Below are positions 1 to 8,294 of a DNA stretch of 64,000 bases, piece after piece. Where the stretch lies: assembly GCA_041651995.1 (NCBI GenBank), contig JBAZID010000011.1, positions 23,898 through 87,897 of the forward strand, read 5' to 3'. The notes below the pieces were generated by a model. That model did not search any database and had not been told where the DNA came from. It saw nothing but the letters and a program-made list of their open reading frames with translations. The DNA is from Sulfuricella sp. Lineage in GTDB: Bacteria; Pseudomonadota; Gammaproteobacteria; Burkholderiales; Sulfuricellaceae. Both the position numbers and the translations under genes were made by a program. Position 1 is the stretch's first letter; every line of letters begins with the position of its first letter.

Positions 1-1
1 A

Positions 2-123
2 TCGTTGACCGAAGCGCAGAAAACGGAACTTGACCGACGCCTCGCAGATCACCTGGCAAATCCAAACGATGTGGTTTCCTGGGGCGAAGTAAAAGCAGCC
101 GCTCTTGCCAAAATCAGGCAATG
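2..123 (+). CDS. Antitoxin C-terminus, addiction-module component family (partial)
   Basis: The open frame runs in from the left edge and stops at 121-123, giving about 40 residues ending in AALAKIRQ. The tail SLTEAQKTELDRRL...VVSWGEVKA looks like the small 'putative addiction module component' antitoxins (RelB-like), which end in a helix rich in acidic residues with a conserved tryptophan. The stop overlaps the start of the next gene in ATGA, the usual translational coupling of an antitoxin-toxin pair. The N-terminus and promoter lie outside the window. The family call rests on this short tail plus the toxin next door. Confidence 0.7.
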
Positions 124-450
124 AGCCTGCCCGTCACTTTTCATCGTGCCGCCAGTGCAGAGTTCATCGAAGCAAGTGCGTGGTATGAGACCAAACGAGT
201 TGGCCTTGCTCTTGACTTCATGACCGAGATTGACCGTTGCGTGTCGCTGGCATCTGAACACCCTCTCCAGTTTGCCGTTGTTCGTGAGGACATTCGGCGT
301 GTTGTCGCCAATCATTTTCCGTACAGCGTTTATTTTCGTGCGGAGGAAAGCCGCATCGTTGTCTTGGCGGTATTTCATGGCAACAGAGACCCCTCCATTT
401 GGCAAACCAGAACTATCCGAACTGCTGGCGAAGGAAGTGACAGAGCATAA
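121..450 (+). CDS. RelE/ParE-family toxin
   Basis: A 109-residue protein with the compact RelE/ParE fold pattern: an N-terminal segment beginning FHRAASAEFIEASAWYE, a helix pair, then a strand-rich C-terminal half with IRRVVANHFPYSVYFR and IVVLAVFHGNRDPSIW. The H-x-x-R-D-P ending resembles ParE-type toxins, which target gyrase, more than ribosome-cutting RelE, but the target cannot be decided from sequence. The start overlaps the antitoxin stop (ATGA), so the pair is co-translated. Both genes would form a type II module on the chromosome. Confidence 0.8.
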   Translation: MSLPVTFHRAASAEFIEASAWYETKRVGLALDFMTEIDRCVSLASEHPLQFAVVREDIRRVVANHFPYSVYFRAEESRIVVLAVFHGNRDPSIWQTRTIRTAGEGSDRA

Positions 451-502
451 TTCATCGTCACGGCCCCAGTGAACCATCTGTTTCATCGGGCGTTTGCCGT
501 AA

Positions 503-533
503 TTGGATAAACCCTTGTCGGTCATGCTAAAAT
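503..533 (+). promoter_or_regulatory. Possible glyA promoter with extended -10
   Basis: TGCTAAAAT at 525-533 has the form of an extended -10 (TGn plus TAAAAT). A weak -35 match, TTGGAT at 503-508, sits at a long 19-base spacing, as is tolerated with an extended -10. The glyA start is about 35 bases downstream. Inference from consensus only. Confidence 0.4.
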
Positions 534-567
534 TCCCGTTTTTTCCAAAGCCGAGTGAAAGGCCACC

Positions 568-1815
568 ATGTTCAGCGCAAAAAATACCCTTGCAAAGGAT
601 GATCCCGATCTGTGGAAGGCGATCGAGCAGGAACGCCAGCGCCAGGAAGACCACATCGAACTGATTGCCTCCGAAAACTACACCAGCCCGGCGGTGATGG
701 AAGCACAGGGCTCGGTGCTGACCAACAAGTACGCCGAGGGTTACCCCGGCAAGCGCTACTACGGCGGTTGCGAGTATGTCGACATTGCCGAGCAGCTTGC
801 GATTGATCGCGTCAAGAAACTGTTCGGCGCCGAGGCAGCCAACGTGCAGCCCAACTCCGGCTCCCAGGCTAATCAGGCCGTATTCATGGCTTTCCTCAAA
901 CCCGGCGACACCATCATGGGCATGAGCCTGGCCGAGGGCGGTCACCTTACCCACGGCATGGCGCTCAACATGAGCGGCAAGTGGTTCAATGTCGTCGCCT
1001 ATGGCATGAACGAAAAGGAAGAAATCGACTACGACCGCATGGAAGCGCTGGCGCATGAGCACAAGCCGAAACTGATCATCGCCGGCGCATCGGCTTATTC
1101 ACTGAAGATCGACTTCGAACGTTTCGCCAAGGTGGCCAAGACTGTTGGTGCAATTTTCATGGTGGATATGGCGCACTATGCAGGGCTGATCGCCGCCGGC
1201 GTTTACCCCAACCCGGTGCCGCATGCCGACGTGGTCACTTCCACCACCCACAAGACACTGCGGGGCCCGAGGGGCGGCATTATCCTGATGAAGGCGGAGC
1301 ACGAAAAAGCCATCAACTCGGCCATTTTCCCCGGCTTGCAGGGCGGGCCGCTGATGCACGTCATCGCCGGCAAGGCGGTGGCTTTCCGCGAGGCCATGGG
1401 CAAGGACTTCAAGCATTACCAGGAGCAGGTGCTCGCCAATGCGCTGGTGATGTGCAAGGTGCTTACCGAACGTGGCTTGCGCATCATCTCGGGCCGCACC
1501 GAGTCCCATGTTTTCCTGGTCGATCTGCGTGCCATGAAGCTGACTGGCAAGGAAGCCGAAGCTGCGCTGGGCAAGGCACACATCACGGTAAACAAGAATG
1601 CCATCCCCAACGACCCGGAAAAACCTTTCGTCACCAGCGGCATCCGCCTCGGCACCCCGGCCATGACCACGCGCGGCTTCAGGGAGATCGAAGCCGAGCA
1701 TCTGGCCAATCTGATCGCCGATGTGCTGGCCGCCCCCACCGATGAAGCCGTGCTGTCACGCGTGGCCAGCGAAGCCAAGGCGATGTGCGCGAAGTTTCCG
1801 GTGTATGGCGCTTGA
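568..1815 (+). CDS. glyA: Serine hydroxymethyltransferase
   Basis: PLP enzyme that interconverts serine and glycine while charging tetrahydrofolate with a one-carbon unit; cytosolic. The 415-residue length is typical. The PLP-binding lysine lies in STTHKTLRGPRGG at residue 229, the same number as in the E. coli enzyme. The N-terminal EQERQRQEDHIELIASENY and the substrate-site stretch YAEGYPGKRYYGG are also intact. The ATG follows GAAAGG at a suitable distance. A heptamer-type repeat separates it from nrdR, so co-transcription with the riboflavin genes is possible but not certain. Confidence 0.97.
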   Translation: MFSAKNTLAKDDPDLWKAIEQERQRQEDHIELIASENYTSPAVMEAQGSVLTNKYAEGYPGKRYYGGCEYVDIAEQLAIDRVKKLFGAEAANVQPNSGSQANQAVFMAFLKPGDTIMGMSLAEGGHLTHGMALNMSGKWFNVVAYGMNEKEEIDYDRMEALAHEHKPKLIIAGASAYSLKIDFERFAKVAKTVGAIFMVDMAHYAGLIAAGVYPNPVPHADVVTSTTHKTLRGPRGGIILMKAEHEKAINSAIFPGLQGGPLMHVIAGKAVAFREAMGKDFKHYQEQVLANALVMCKVLTERGLRIISGRTESHVFLVDLRAMKLTGKEAEAALGKAHITVNKNAIPNDPEKPFVTSGIRLGTPAMTTRGFREIEAEHLANLIADVLAAPTDEAVLSRVASEAKAMCAKFPVYGA

Positions 1816-1825
1816 CGAGATAGGC

Positions 1826-1886
1826 GTGGGGTGTGAGGAGGCTGGGGTTTACTCCTCACTCCTCACCCCTCACTCCTCACCCGCTC
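1826..1886 (+). repeat. Heptamer-built palindromic repeat, copy 1
   Basis: Nearly the whole 72-base glyA-nrdR gap is built of TGAGGAG/TGAGGGG-type heptamers on the left and their complement (CTCCTCA, CCCCTCA) on the right, so it can fold into an imperfect hairpin. It ends directly at the nrdR ATG, leaving no Shine-Dalgarno sequence. Related copies are at 13908-14015 and 32050-32130. Confidence 0.75.
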
Positions 1887-1887
1887 A

Positions 1888-2337
1888 ATGAAATGCCCCT
1901 TCTGCGGCGAAGCCGATACCCAGGTCATTGATTCGCGCATCAGCGAGGAAGGCGTCAGCGTGCGCCGCCGCCGTCGTTGCACGAGCTGCGAGAAGCGTTT
2001 TACCACCTACGAAACAGCGGAGCTCAGGATGCCGGCGGTGGTGAAGCAGAATGGCAGCCGCGAGGAGTTCAGCCGCGAGAAGATCCGCACCAGCTTCATG
2101 CGCGCCCTCAACAAGCGTCCGGTTTCCACCAGTCTGGTGGATGGTGCCATCCAGCATATCGAGCAGAAAATGCTCAGCCTGGGTGAGCGCGAAATCCCTT
2201 CCCTGAAGGTGGGTGAAATGGTGATGAACGAACTGCGCAAGCTCGACAAGGTGGCCTATATCCGCTTTGCCTCGGTGTATCGCAGCTTCGAGGACGTGGA
2301 CGACTTCCGCGACGTGATCAAGGACCTGGACAAATAG
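1888..2337 (+). CDS. nrdR: Transcriptional repressor NrdR
   Basis: ATP/dATP-responsive repressor of ribonucleotide reductase genes. The 149-residue protein has an N-terminal zinc ribbon with cysteines at 3, 6, 31 and 34 (CPFCG and CTSCEKRF) followed by an ATP-cone domain (from about PAVVKQNGSREEF). Length and domain order are standard. The glyA-nrdR-ribD order is common in proteobacteria. The ATG is preceded only by the repeat at 1826-1886, with no purine-rich ribosome-binding site, so initiation may depend on coupling or on RNA structure. Confidence 0.97.
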   Translation: MKCPFCGEADTQVIDSRISEEGVSVRRRRRCTSCEKRFTTYETAELRMPAVVKQNGSREEFSREKIRTSFMRALNKRPVSTSLVDGAIQHIEQKMLSLGEREIPSLKVGEMVMNELRKLDKVAYIRFASVYRSFEDVDDFRDVIKDLDK

Positions 2338-2342
2338 CTTCC

Positions 2343-3503
2343 GTGTTTTCCGCCGCCGACCATGCTTATATGGCCCAGTCACTGCAGTTGGCGCAGCAGG
2401 GGCTTTACACCACCACGCCCAATCCGCGCGTGGGATGCGTGATCGTGCAAGGCGGCAAGGTAGTGGGGGAAGGCTGGCACGAGCGCGCGGGCGAGCCGCA
2501 CGCCGAAGTCCATGCCCTGAAACGGGCCGGAGAAGCCGCGCGGGGCGCGACGGTGTATGTCACGCTTGAGCCGTGCAGCCATTACGGCCGTACCCCGCCC
2601 TGCGCGGAGGCGCTGATCAGGGCGGGCGCGGGACGGGTGGTGGTGGCGATGCGCGACCCCAACCCCATGGTGTCCGGGCAGGGCATCGCCATGCTGGAAC
2701 TGGCGGGGATTCCCACCGCCTGCGGGCTGCTGGAAAACGAGGCGCGCGAACTGAATGCCGGTTTCATCTCGCGCATGGAGCGTGGCCGGCCCTGGCTGCG
2801 GCTCAAGGTGGCCGCCACGCTGGACGGCAAGACGGCGCTGAATAACGGCGTCAGCCAATGGATCACCGGGCCGGATGCGCGGCGCGATGCGCACCGCCTG
2901 CGCGCCCGTTCCTGCGCCATGCTGACCGGGATCGGCACGGTGCTGGCGGACGACCCCGCGCTCAATGTGCGCGAGGTCGAGACTTCGCGCCAGCCGCTCA
3001 AGGTGGTGGTGGACGCCGGACTGCGCATGCCGCCGAACGCGAAGATTTTGCAGGGCGCGAAAACGCTGGTCGTGACCGGTTGCGCAGACGAGGCTCTGAT
3101 CCGGCCCTTGCAGGATGCCGGCGCCGAGGTGCTGGTGCTGCCGGCGCAGCAGGGCCGGATCGACCTGGTGCAACTGCTGCGCGAACTGGGCAGGCGGGGC
3201 TGCAACGAAGTGACTGCGGAAGCGGGCAAGGGGCTCAACGGTGCGCTGCTGCAGGCCGGTGTGGTGGATGAGCTGGTGATGTATCTGGCGCCCATGCTGT
3301 TTGGCGACAAGGCACAGGGCATGTTCGGCCTGCCGGAAATCGGGGCGATGGAGCAGCGCCTGGAACTGGACCTCAGGGATGTACGCATGCTCGGGTGCGA
3401 TATGCGCGTTACGGCGCGTTTGACGGCCAAGGCCGTTCCCCTCTCTCCTAACTCTCTCCCAGAGGGAGAGAGGGACGCTGTATCGCTGCGCGAGTTTTAT
3501 TAA
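2343..3503 (+). CDS. ribD: Riboflavin biosynthesis deaminase/reductase RibD
   Basis: Bifunctional enzyme for the second and third steps of riboflavin synthesis. The N-terminal half is the zinc deaminase (HAEVHAL and PCSHYGRTPPC ligand motifs, about residues 1-145). The C-terminal half is the NADPH reductase (from about RPWLRLKVAATLDGK to the conserved GLNGALLQAGVVDEL). The start is GTG, six bases after nrdR. The last 20 or so residues (PLSPNSLPEGER...) are low-complexity and encoded by a CTCTCTCC/GGGAGAGAG palindrome, so they look like a repeat-derived extension rather than part of the fold. Confidence 0.95.
   Translation: MFSAADHAYMAQSLQLAQQGLYTTTPNPRVGCVIVQGGKVVGEGWHERAGEPHAEVHALKRAGEAARGATVYVTLEPCSHYGRTPPCAEALIRAGAGRVVVAMRDPNPMVSGQGIAMLELAGIPTACGLLENEARELNAGFISRMERGRPWLRLKVAATLDGKTALNNGVSQWITGPDARRDAHRLRARSCAMLTGIGTVLADDPALNVREVETSRQPLKVVVDAGLRMPPNAKILQGAKTLVVTGCADEALIRPLQDAGAEVLVLPAQQGRIDLVQLLRELGRRGCNEVTAEAGKGLNGALLQAGVVDELVMYLAPMLFGDKAQGMFGLPEIGAMEQRLELDLRDVRMLGCDMRVTARLTAKAVPLSPNSLPEGERDAVSLREFY
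3441..3475. repeat. CCCTCTCTCC palindrome inside the ribD 3' end
   Basis: A short inverted repeat, CCTCTCTCC ... GGGAGAGAGG, around CTAACTCTCTCCC. It is translated as the RibD tail PLSPNSLPEGERD. Related arms occur in the pilT-pilU gap (12650-12745). Confidence 0.7.
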
Positions 3504-3515
3504 GGAAAAATCATA

Positions 3516-4112
3516 ATGTTTACCGGCATCATTCAGGCGGTGGGGAAAATCACCGCCATCGAACCCTTGCAGCAGGGCGTGCGCCTCTCCATCGACGCGG
3601 GCGGCCTGGATATGAGCGACGTGGCGCTGGGCGACAGCATCGCAGCCAACGGTGTATGCCTGACGGTGATCGAGAAAACCGCCAATGGCTACCAGGTCGA
3701 TGTCTCGCGCGAAACGCTGAACTGCACCGCAGGGCTGGGCGAGCCCGGCGAAGTCAACCTGGAAAAGGCGCTGCGCCTGTCCGACCGGCTGGGCGGGCAC
3801 CTGGTGAGCGGCCACGTGGATGGCGTGGGCGAAGTGGTGAAGTTCGCGCCAGTGGGCGAGTCGCACGAACTGGTGATCCGCGCCCCCAAAGCCCTGGCAC
3901 GCTATATCGCCCACAAGGGCTCGATCACGGTCAACGGGGTGAGCCTGACGGTCAACTGGGTGAAAGACGAGGACTTCAGCATCAACCTGATTCCCCACAC
4001 CATTCAAGCCACCAATTTCAAACATCTGCGCGCCGGCAAACCGGTCAACCTGGAAGTCGACCTGGTGGCGCGCTATCTGGAACGCATGCTGAGTTACGGC
4101 AAGGACGAATAA
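3516..4112 (+). CDS. ribE: Riboflavin synthase, alpha chain
   Basis: Dismutates two 6,7-dimethyl-8-ribityllumazine molecules into riboflavin. The 198-residue protein has the two tandem lumazine-binding barrels: the first opens with MFTGIIQAVG, the second at about residue 97 with GHLVSGHVDGVG. The downstream ITVNGVSLTVN matches the first barrel's NGVCLTV. The ATG lies 12 bases after ribD behind AAGGAAAAA. It works with ribD, ribBA and ribH in the same run of genes. A CACGG repeat follows before ribBA. Confidence 0.96.
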   Translation: MFTGIIQAVGKITAIEPLQQGVRLSIDAGGLDMSDVALGDSIAANGVCLTVIEKTANGYQVDVSRETLNCTAGLGEPGEVNLEKALRLSDRLGGHLVSGHVDGVGEVVKFAPVGESHELVIRAPKALARYIAHKGSITVNGVSLTVNWVKDEDFSINLIPHTIQATNFKHLRAGKPVNLEVDLVARYLERMLSYGKDE

Positions 4113-4127
4113 ACCTGGAAAAATCAG

Positions 4128-4254
4128 TTAACCACGGGGCACACAGGGTACACAGGGTAAAATCGAGGACTATGAAGTATTGGGTAAATATTCGTTATGA
4201 GAACGGATTCCCAGGCTCAAACGCTCTTGCCTTCCCCGTGATCCCCGTGGTTAA
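4128..4254. repeat. CACGG inverted repeat (family A), copy 1
   Basis: The left arm TTAACCACGGGGCACACAGG (4128-4147) continues with further CACAGGG units. The right arm ends in ATCCCCGTGGTTAA (4241-4254). The arms flank about 65 bases of unrelated sequence. The same design is at 8295-8426 and 15246-15310. The ribBA ribosome-binding site lies just outside it. Confidence 0.8.
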
Positions 4255-4277
4255 GATTTAGTTTTAAGGATAAATAT

Positions 4278-5378
4278 ATGAATATAAGCCCGATACAAGA
4301 CATAATCGCCGACTTCAAAATCGGCAAGATGGTCGTCCTGGTGGACGAGGAAGACCGCGAGAACGAGGGCGACCTGGTGCTGGCGGCCGAATTCGTCACC
4401 CCGGAAGCCATCAATTTCATGGCCAGGCATGGCCGTGGCCTGATCTGCCTGACCCTGACCGAGGCGCGCTGCCGCCAGCTCGACCTGCCGCTCATGGTGT
4501 CGAGCAACAAGGCGCCGCTGGGCACCAATTTCACCGTTTCAATCGAGGCGGCGGAAGGCGTAACCACGGGCATCTCCGCCGCCGACCGCGCCAAGACCGT
4601 GCTGGCGGCGGTGAAGAAGGATGCAAGCGTGAATGACATCGTGCAGCCCGGACACATTTTTCCGCTCAAGGCGCAGAATGGCGGCGTGCTGGTGCGTGCC
4701 GGGCATACCGAGGCGGGCTGTGATCTGGCTGCGCTGGCCGGGCTGGAACCAGCCGCGGTGATTTGCGAGATTCTCAAGGAAGACGGCGAAATGGCTCGTC
4801 TGCCCGACCTGCTGGAATATGCCAAAAAACATGATCTCAAGATCGGTACCATCGCCGACCTGATTCACTACCGCAGCCAGACCGAAAGCCTGGTGGAGCG
4901 CGTGGCGGAGAAAGCCGTGCAGACAGCCTACGGTGAATTCCAGTTGGTCACCTATCACGACAAGACCGCCAACGAAGTGCATCTGGCGCTGGTGAAAGGC
5001 GAGATCAAGGCTGGAGAGGAAACCCTGGTGCGCGTGCATGAGCCGCTGTCGGTGATGGATTTTATCGACACCACCAGTTTCGAGCATTCCTTCAGCGTGC
5101 ACCAGGCAATGCAGGCCGTGGCCGATGCGGGCAAGGGCGTGATCGTGCTGATGCGGCGCGGCGGTGAGTCCCCTGCCAGCCTGCTGGCGCGCATCCAGCG
5201 CAGCGAACCCAAAGCCCCTGCCAAGGTGGATTTGCGCAATTATGGTATCGGCGCACAGATCCTGCGCGACCTCAATGTCACCAAAATGCGTCTGCTCTCG
5301 CTGCCGCGCAAGATGCCGAGCATGACGGGCTTCGACCTGGAAGTGACTGGCTATTACGAACCGAAACAGGAAAACTGA
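4278..5378 (+). CDS. ribBA: 3,4-dihydroxy-2-butanone 4-phosphate synthase with degenerate GTP cyclohydrolase II domain
   Basis: The N-terminal 200 residues are RibB: the acidic substrate-binding motif DEEDRENEGDLVLAAEF, then GHTEAGCDLAALAGLEPAAVICE. RibB makes the four-carbon precursor of riboflavin from ribulose 5-phosphate. The remaining 165 residues align in position with GTP cyclohydrolase II but lack its zinc-binding cysteines: the place of the expected GDxxxSxRCDCGxQL is taken by FIDTTSFEHSFSVHQAM, with no cysteine. This matches the proteobacterial RibBX variant. GTP cyclohydrolase II activity would have to come from another gene outside the window. AAGGA precedes the ATG. Confidence 0.93.
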   Translation: MNISPIQDIIADFKIGKMVVLVDEEDRENEGDLVLAAEFVTPEAINFMARHGRGLICLTLTEARCRQLDLPLMVSSNKAPLGTNFTVSIEAAEGVTTGISAADRAKTVLAAVKKDASVNDIVQPGHIFPLKAQNGGVLVRAGHTEAGCDLAALAGLEPAAVICEILKEDGEMARLPDLLEYAKKHDLKIGTIADLIHYRSQTESLVERVAEKAVQTAYGEFQLVTYHDKTANEVHLALVKGEIKAGEETLVRVHEPLSVMDFIDTTSFEHSFSVHQAMQAVADAGKGVIVLMRRGGESPASLLARIQRSEPKAPAKVDLRNYGIGAQILRDLNVTKMRLLSLPRKMPSMTGFDLEVTGYYEPKQEN

Positions 5379-5380
5379 TA

Positions 5381-5848
5381 ATGGGAATTTCCAACAAACT
5401 GCCTGAATTCCATCCCGACCTGAACGGTGCCGGCCTGAAAATCGGCATCGCCATGAGCCGCTTCAATATCGACGTGTGCGAGGGGTTGCTGGGCGCCTGC
5501 GTGACCGAGTTGCTCAAGCTGGGCGTGGCCAAGGAAGATATTTACCTGGCGAGCGTGCCCGGTGCGCTGGAAATTCCGCTGGCGCTGCAAAAGATGGCGA
5601 AAAGCGGCAAATTCGACGCGTTGGTGGCCCTTGGCGCGATCATTCGCGGCGAGACCTACCACTTTGAATTGGTGGCCAACGAATCCGGCAGCGGCGTGAC
5701 CCGCATTATGCTGGACAGCGGCATGCCCATCGCCAACGTTATCCTGACTGTGGAAAACGAGGAACAGGCCTTGGCCCGCATGGCGGAAAAAGGCGCCGAT
5801 TCGGCGCGGGTGGTGGTTGAGATGGTTAATCTGCTGAAGAAAATTTAA
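5381..5848 (+). CDS. ribH: 6,7-dimethyl-8-ribityllumazine synthase
   Basis: Condenses the RibB and RibD products into lumazine; usually forms pentamers or icosahedral shells. At 155 residues it is full length, with the substrate motifs VPGALEIPLAL and GAIIRGETYHFELVANE (the catalytic histidine lies in the latter). It starts two bases after the ribBA stop, so the two are surely co-transcribed, and nusB follows 11 bases later. Confidence 0.97.
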   Translation: MGISNKLPEFHPDLNGAGLKIGIAMSRFNIDVCEGLLGACVTELLKLGVAKEDIYLASVPGALEIPLALQKMAKSGKFDALVALGAIIRGETYHFELVANESGSGVTRIMLDSGMPIANVILTVENEEQALARMAEKGADSARVVVEMVNLLKKI

Positions 5849-5859
5849 ATAGGCTCTAC

Positions 5860-6294
5860 ATGAAAAAAAACCGCCGCAAAGCGCGCGAACTCGCTGTTCA
5901 GGGGCTTTACCAGCGCCAGCTTACTGGCGACGCAGTGGAAACAATCGAAGCTCAGCTGCGCGAGCACGAAGAATTCGAAAAGATCGATGGGGAACATTTT
6001 TCCGCCATACTCCATGGCGCAATCAAGGATGTGACCAATCTGGAAAGCAAGCTCCAGCCCTGCCTCGACCGGCCCATGGAAAGCCTGAGCCCGGTTGAGC
6101 GCGCCGTCCTGCTGGTGGCGACCTACGAGTTCGTGCATCACCTGGAAATCCCCTACCGCGTGGTGATCAACGAAGCCATCGAACTGGCCAAGTGTTTTGG
6201 CGGAACGGATGGTTACAAGTACGTCAACGGCGTGCTCGACAAGCTGGCTGCCAGCGAGCGGGCCAGCGAGGTCAACGCGGCAAAGGTAAAGTAA
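5860..6294 (+). CDS. nusB: Transcription antitermination factor NusB
   Basis: An all-helical RNA-binding protein that joins S10 at boxA sequences to prevent early termination in rRNA operons. 144 residues with the family opening KNRRKARELAVQGLYQ and the closing KYVNGVLDKLA. The ribH-nusB order is widely conserved. It ends the riboflavin run; a weak hairpin and a repeat follow. Confidence 0.96.
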   Translation: MKKNRRKARELAVQGLYQRQLTGDAVETIEAQLREHEEFEKIDGEHFSAILHGAIKDVTNLESKLQPCLDRPMESLSPVERAVLLVATYEFVHHLEIPYRVVINEAIELAKCFGGTDGYKYVNGVLDKLAASERASEVNAAKVK

Positions 6295-6311
6295 GCAACC
6301 CCCGAATTAAT

Positions 6312-6340
6312 ACCGGACCTGCAATTCCGGTTTAATCTTC
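6312..6340 (+). terminator. Weak hairpin after nusB
   Basis: ACCGGA (6312-6317) pairs with TCCGGT (6326-6331) across an eight-base loop and is followed by TTTAATCTT. The stem is short and the U-run broken, so this is at best a weak terminator for the rib-nusB transcript. Confidence 0.35.
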
Positions 6341-6358
6341 CGCCTTGCTCTGGCTATA

Positions 6359-6538
6359 ATCCCGGATTGTTTATTGGAATGCATGTGCGGTAGGAGCGCC
6401 GCCCCCGGCGCGAATGTAAGCAAAAATCGCGGCGAGGGCGCCGCTCCCACGGCGGTGTTTTGGCGCCAGGAATCCCAGTGGGGAGATGACGGGACTGTGA
6501 AATAAATCAGCGTCTCCCTAATGGAGATAATCCGGGAT
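6359..6538. repeat. GGAGCG palindromic element (family B), copy 1, MITE-like
   Basis: The central arms at 6390-6413 and 6427-6450 (GTAGGAGCGCCGCCC... against ...GGGCGCCGCTCCCAC) are imperfectly complementary. Outer arms ATCCCGGATTGT (6359-6370) and ATAATCCGGGAT (6527-6538) match in 11 of 12 positions. The element is about 180 bases and ends ten bases before the DUF1538 start. Other copies are at 8462-8522 and 16994-17120. Confidence 0.75.
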
Positions 6539-6548
6539 AATCAGACTC

Positions 6549-8261
6549 ATGGCGAAAAAACTCCGTTACGGTGATTATCTCGGCGCAGTGCGGCACCGGC
6601 AGCGCAAGCTCAGCTACAACGAAGTTGTCGCGCATACCCGGCGCTCTCCGCGTAAAACCAAATTGCGTCCGCGCGATTTTTATCGTCTCCTTGCCCCCTA
6701 TATTGGCGTGCGTTTTGCCGAACAGTTGATGGCAGTCGTGCCGCTGGCAGCGTTTCTGGTGTTCTTCGAGGTTGCTGTGCTGGATTCGGCGGTGAGCGGC
6801 TGGGAAGGCATTGCCCTGGGCATGGCGGCGGTGATCCTTGGCCTGATGCTGTTCATGGAAGGGGTCAAGCGCGGCCTCATGCCATTCAGCGAGAATATCG
6901 GCTATACCATGCCGGGCAAGTTTTCCACCCCGATGGTCCTGGGTGTAGCCTTCGTGCTGGGTTTCATGGCCACGCTTGCCGAGCCGGCCATCGGTGCGCT
7001 CAGGGCGGCCGGCAGTCTGGTGAGCCGCGATGAAACGCCATATTTGCATCTTTTGCTCAATGAGCGCTCGGATTTGCTGGTGTTATCGGTGGGCTTCGGG
7101 GTCGGCCTGGCCGTTCTGGCCGGGGTGCTGCGTTTCATTTTCGGCTGGAGCCTCAAATCCCTGATTATCGCCACCCTGGTGCCATGTCTCGGCATGACCC
7201 TGTTTTTCTCCCTGGATGGCCGGCTGGAGCCGATCATCGGGCTGGCCTGGGATTGCGGTGCGATCACCACGGGACCGGTGACGGTGCCGCTGGTACTGGC
7301 CATCGGGATTGGCGTGTCTGCCGCCACCAGCAAGGAAGACAACCCGCTTTCCGGTTTCGGTATTGTCACCCTGGCCTCGCTGTTCCCGCCCATCGCGGTG
7401 ATGTCGCTTGGCCTGGCGCTTTCATTGGGCGATTTTCCGGTGCTGGATAGCGCTTTGAAAATTACCGCCAAGACGGCATGGTATGAGCGTTCCCCTTTTG
7501 ATGACATCATCGCTGCGCTGCGCGCCATTCTGCCGCTGACCCTGTTCCTCTGGCTGGTGCAGCACTGGTGGCTGAAGAGCCCGGTGAAGGAAGGAAAAAT
7601 CCTGCTGTACGGCATCGCCCTGGCGGTATTGGGCATGATGCTTTTCAATATTGGCCTGGATTACGGCCTGACGCCCCTGGGCGGACAGGCGGGCGGGATG
7701 GTGCCGGCCGCTTTTGCCACTTTCCCGGACATTCAGGGTTCGCCGCTGTATCCATACTGGATGGGCATCGGACTTGCCCTGCTGTTTGCCCTGCTGCTCG
7801 GCTTTGGCGCCACGCTGGCGGAACCTGCGCTGAATGCCATGGGCGTCACGGTACAGAACCTGACCGATGGCGCTTTTACCAAAACACTGCTGATGCATGC
7901 GGTGGCGGTGGGGGTGGGCCTGGGTGTGGCCCTGGGCGTGGCAAAGGTGATTTTTGCAATCCCGATTGTGCTGCTCATTCTCCCGTCCTATCTGCTGGCC
8001 CTCGCCCTGACGGTGATTTCCAGTGAGGAATTTGTCAATCTGGCCTGGGATAGCGCCGGGGTGACCACCGGCCCGGTGACCGTGCCACTGGTTCTGGCCC
8101 TGGGACTGGGATTGGGCAAGGCGGTTGGCGCACAGGATGGGTTCGGCATCCTGGCGATGGCTTCGGTCGGGCCGATTCTAAGCGTGCTCCTGACCGGGCT
8201 GTGGATTCGCTGGCGGGTGAAGAGGCGTCGTATGGCTATGGAAAGGACAAACCACGGGTGA
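6549..8261 (+). CDS. DUF1538 family membrane protein, two internal repeats
   Basis: A 570-residue polytopic membrane protein of unknown function. About 50 basic, soluble residues come first, followed by many hydrophobic segments. The protein is an internal duplication: ATLAEPA at about 141-147 recurs at 421-427, and LAWDxxxxTTGPVTVPLVLA at about 232-251 recurs at 498-517, each with a later FGIxxxAS. Conserved glutamate, tryptophan-aspartate and TTGP motifs inside membrane regions suggest a transport path. Two PII-like proteins directly downstream point to a gated transporter, but the substrate is unknown. The start follows a family B repeat with only a weak ribosome-binding site. Confidence 0.85.
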   Translation: MAKKLRYGDYLGAVRHRQRKLSYNEVVAHTRRSPRKTKLRPRDFYRLLAPYIGVRFAEQLMAVVPLAAFLVFFEVAVLDSAVSGWEGIALGMAAVILGLMLFMEGVKRGLMPFSENIGYTMPGKFSTPMVLGVAFVLGFMATLAEPAIGALRAAGSLVSRDETPYLHLLLNERSDLLVLSVGFGVGLAVLAGVLRFIFGWSLKSLIIATLVPCLGMTLFFSLDGRLEPIIGLAWDCGAITTGPVTVPLVLAIGIGVSAATSKEDNPLSGFGIVTLASLFPPIAVMSLGLALSLGDFPVLDSALKITAKTAWYERSPFDDIIAALRAILPLTLFLWLVQHWWLKSPVKEGKILLYGIALAVLGMMLFNIGLDYGLTPLGGQAGGMVPAAFATFPDIQGSPLYPYWMGIGLALLFALLLGFGATLAEPALNAMGVTVQNLTDGAFTKTLLMHAVAVGVGLGVALGVAKVIFAIPIVLLILPSYLLALALTVISSEEFVNLAWDSAGVTTGPVTVPLVLALGLGLGKAVGAQDGFGILAMASVGPILSVLLTGLWIRWRVKRRRMAMERTNHG

Positions 8262-8294
8262 ACCCAGATCGGCCATTAAACCTATAAAAAGCAA

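Noticed and set aside
2379..4025. A 548-codon minus-strand open frame opposite ribD and ribE.
   Set aside because: It covers two genes with clear motifs, starts within ribE and contains no family features; an antisense artefact.
4113..4277. FMN riboswitch before ribBA.
   Set aside because: The gap holds a CACGG repeat and lacks the conserved RFN-element blocks; none is seen before ribD or ribE either.
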